Notes under the pieces: model-generated
Seen by the model: only the letters and a program-made list of their open reading frames with translations
Databases searched by the model: none
What the model was told of the DNA's origin: nothing
Shown: positions 5,171 through 5,719 of the stretch, piece after piece
Layout of the letters: the number at the start of each line of letters is the position of its first letter
Numbering within the stretch: the first letter of the stretch is position 1
Made by a program: the position numbers and the translations under genes
Source: an uncultured Anaerovibrio sp.
Lineage (GTDB): Bacteria; Bacillota; Negativicutes; Selenomonadales; Selenomonadaceae
Length of the DNA stretch: 5,719 nt
Assembly (NCBI GenBank): GCA_900768695.1
Contig: CAAGDY010000120.1
Span: 1 to 5,719, forward strand
Direction of reading: 5' to 3'

Positions 5171-5395
5171 TTACGCGGATTTCTTCAAAACGTGGGTGTC
5201 TACACGAAGCACGCTTTCGCAGCTGTAGTTGTAGAGGGCGCCCAGCTTGGTGCCGATGGACAGCATATCGTCATCGGCCAGGGCGGTATCAAAACCGCTG
5301 ATGGTCTTGTGCATGAGGATGTTGTCACCCTCGTCATTGACGCCGGTTACCAGTGCCAGCTTCAACGCAGAAGACCTGGTTTCACGAGTTGCCAT
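5171..5395 (-). CDS. DUF1659 domain protein
   Basis: A 74-residue protein beginning MATRETRSSALKLALVTGVN, with EGDNILMHKTISGFDTALADD near residues 22-43 and a C-terminal half LGALYNYSCESVLRVDTHVL. The pattern of a short beta strand (LKLALVTG), a turn with Asn/Asp-Glu-Gly, strand KTISGF, and a helix with residues like L-x-x-L-Y matches DUF1659. No signal peptide or membrane span is present. The function is not known. A very good ribosome site AAAGGAGGAAT (5401-5411 on the given strand) precedes the ATG. It sits between two DUF2922 genes on the same strand; the DUF1659-DUF2922 pairing is common in Firmicutes and argues for a joint role. Confidence 0.88.
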   Translation of the reverse strand: MATRETRSSALKLALVTGVNDEGDNILMHKTISGFDTALADDDMLSIGTKLGALYNYSCESVLRVDTHVLKKSA

Positions 5396-5419
5396 AGCTT
5401 ATTCCTCCTTTCAAAGCCG

Positions 5420-5510
5420 ATAAAGCATAAACGCATAAAGCATAAACGCGCGAAGCATGAAGCATAGATGCGTAAAACATAAACGCGCGAAGCATAGATG
5501 CGTAAAGGCA
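5420..5510. repeat. Mosaic of short direct repeats upstream of the DUF1659 gene
   Basis: ATAAAGCATAAACGC is tandemly duplicated (5420-5434, 5435-5449). CATAAACGCGCGAAGCAT occurs at 5441-5458 and 5478-5495, and GAAGCATAGATGCGTAAA at 5459-5476 and 5489-5506. All variants share a core like GCATAAACGC. The repeats fill the spacer between the second DUF2922 gene and the DUF1659 ribosome site and would be transcribed as part of the intercistronic RNA. Confidence 0.9.
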
Positions 5511-5523
5511 TGTATCAGGCCAA

Positions 5524-5543
5524 AGTATCATCAGTATCATCAG
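5524..5543. repeat. 9-bp tandem repeat across the DUF2922 stop
   Basis: AGTATCATC is repeated (5524-5532, 5533-5541). It contains the stop codon (TCA at 5540-5542 on the given strand) of the right-edge DUF2922 gene, so on the - strand the gene ends in a TGATACTGATGATACT run. Confidence 0.85.
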
Positions 5544-5719
5544 GCCGCGGCATCTTCCAGCTCCGTCACAATGACATCGCTGTAGTAGGCCTTCTTGATG
5601 CCATCAACAGGCACATCGCTGACAAGCACGGCCTTCTTGTCCACAATCTCCTGCATTACCTCAAAAGCCTCGGACTTCTTGAGGTTTGGATTGGGGTCGC
5701 TGATGGTAATGGTCTTGGA
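5540..5719 (-). CDS. Second DUF2922 domain protein (5' end outside window)
   Basis: The - strand frame is open from the window edge to a TGA at 5540-5542, giving 59 residues that begin SKTITISDPNPNLKKSEAFE and end VTELEDAAA. It aligns without trouble to the complete DUF2922 copy: the TISDP motif, the VMQEIVDKK helix, and DGIKKAYYSDVIVTEL. About 14-16 N-terminal residues lie beyond the edge. The central part differs in charge from the other copy (more lysine), so this looks like an old paralogue rather than a fresh duplication. It is the most upstream gene of the cluster in the window. Function is unknown. Confidence 0.88.
   Translation of the reverse strand, partial: SKTITISDPNPNLKKSEAFEVMQEIVDKKAVLVSDVPVDGIKKAYYSDVIVTELEDAAA

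Noticed and set aside
4837..5467. Open frames on the + strand over the DUF2922/DUF1659 region
   Set aside because: They have no family resemblance and weak or absent ribosome sites, and they lie opposite well-supported - strand genes with strong ribosome sites.
5420..5510. CRISPR array
   Set aside because: Repeats are 15-18 bp, overlap one another, and have no uniform unique spacers; no cas gene is present.

Overview
The window suggests a low-to-moderate GC Firmicute, most likely a Negativicute of the Selenomonas / Mitsuokella / Megamonas type. The support is the Bacillus-type gene order ylxM-ffh-rpsP-khpA(ylqC)-ylqD-rimM-trmD, strong AAAGGAGG ribosome sites, a TTG start on ffh, and the small Firmicute families DUF1659, DUF2922 and YvrJ. 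The genus is inferred from style and gene content; no database was searched.

Left part (1-4109, + strand): a housekeeping translation and protein-targeting operon. It starts inside ylxM (SRP-associated HTH protein), followed by ffh (SRP54 GTPase), rpsP (ribosomal protein S16), khpA (small KH RNA-binding protein), a YlqD-family coiled-coil protein, rimM (30S maturation factor) and trmD (tRNA m1G37 methyltransferase). Spacing is tight: ylxM/ffh are 2 nt apart, ylqD/rimM overlap by 29 nt and rimM/trmD share one base. There are two larger gaps. The 71-nt gap before rpsP holds short inverted repeats. The 128-nt gap between khpA and ylqD holds a strong hairpin, a perfect 17-bp tandem duplication and a second hairpin. 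The operon ends at a clear intrinsic terminator right after trmD; rplS, the usual next gene in this order, is absent at this spot.

Middle part (4110-4385): no gene. A + strand terminator for trmD faces a - strand terminator for the opposing cluster. Next to them lies a degenerate tandem array of about 14 octamers (4242-4353) in exact 8-bp register, whose last units form a textbook G-quadruplex motif.

Right part (4386-5719, - strand): a cluster of tiny genes of unknown function. In transcription order these are a DUF2922 gene (cut by the window edge), DUF1659, a second DUF2922 gene, then, beyond a terminator and a 155-bp MITE-like inverted-repeat element, a YvrJ-family single-span membrane protein. 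The repeated occurrence of DUF1659, DUF2922 and YvrJ proteins as neighbours in Firmicutes suggests a functional module, but none has an established biochemical role. The spacers of this cluster are unusually rich in short tandem repeats. This cluster is the least understood part of the window.
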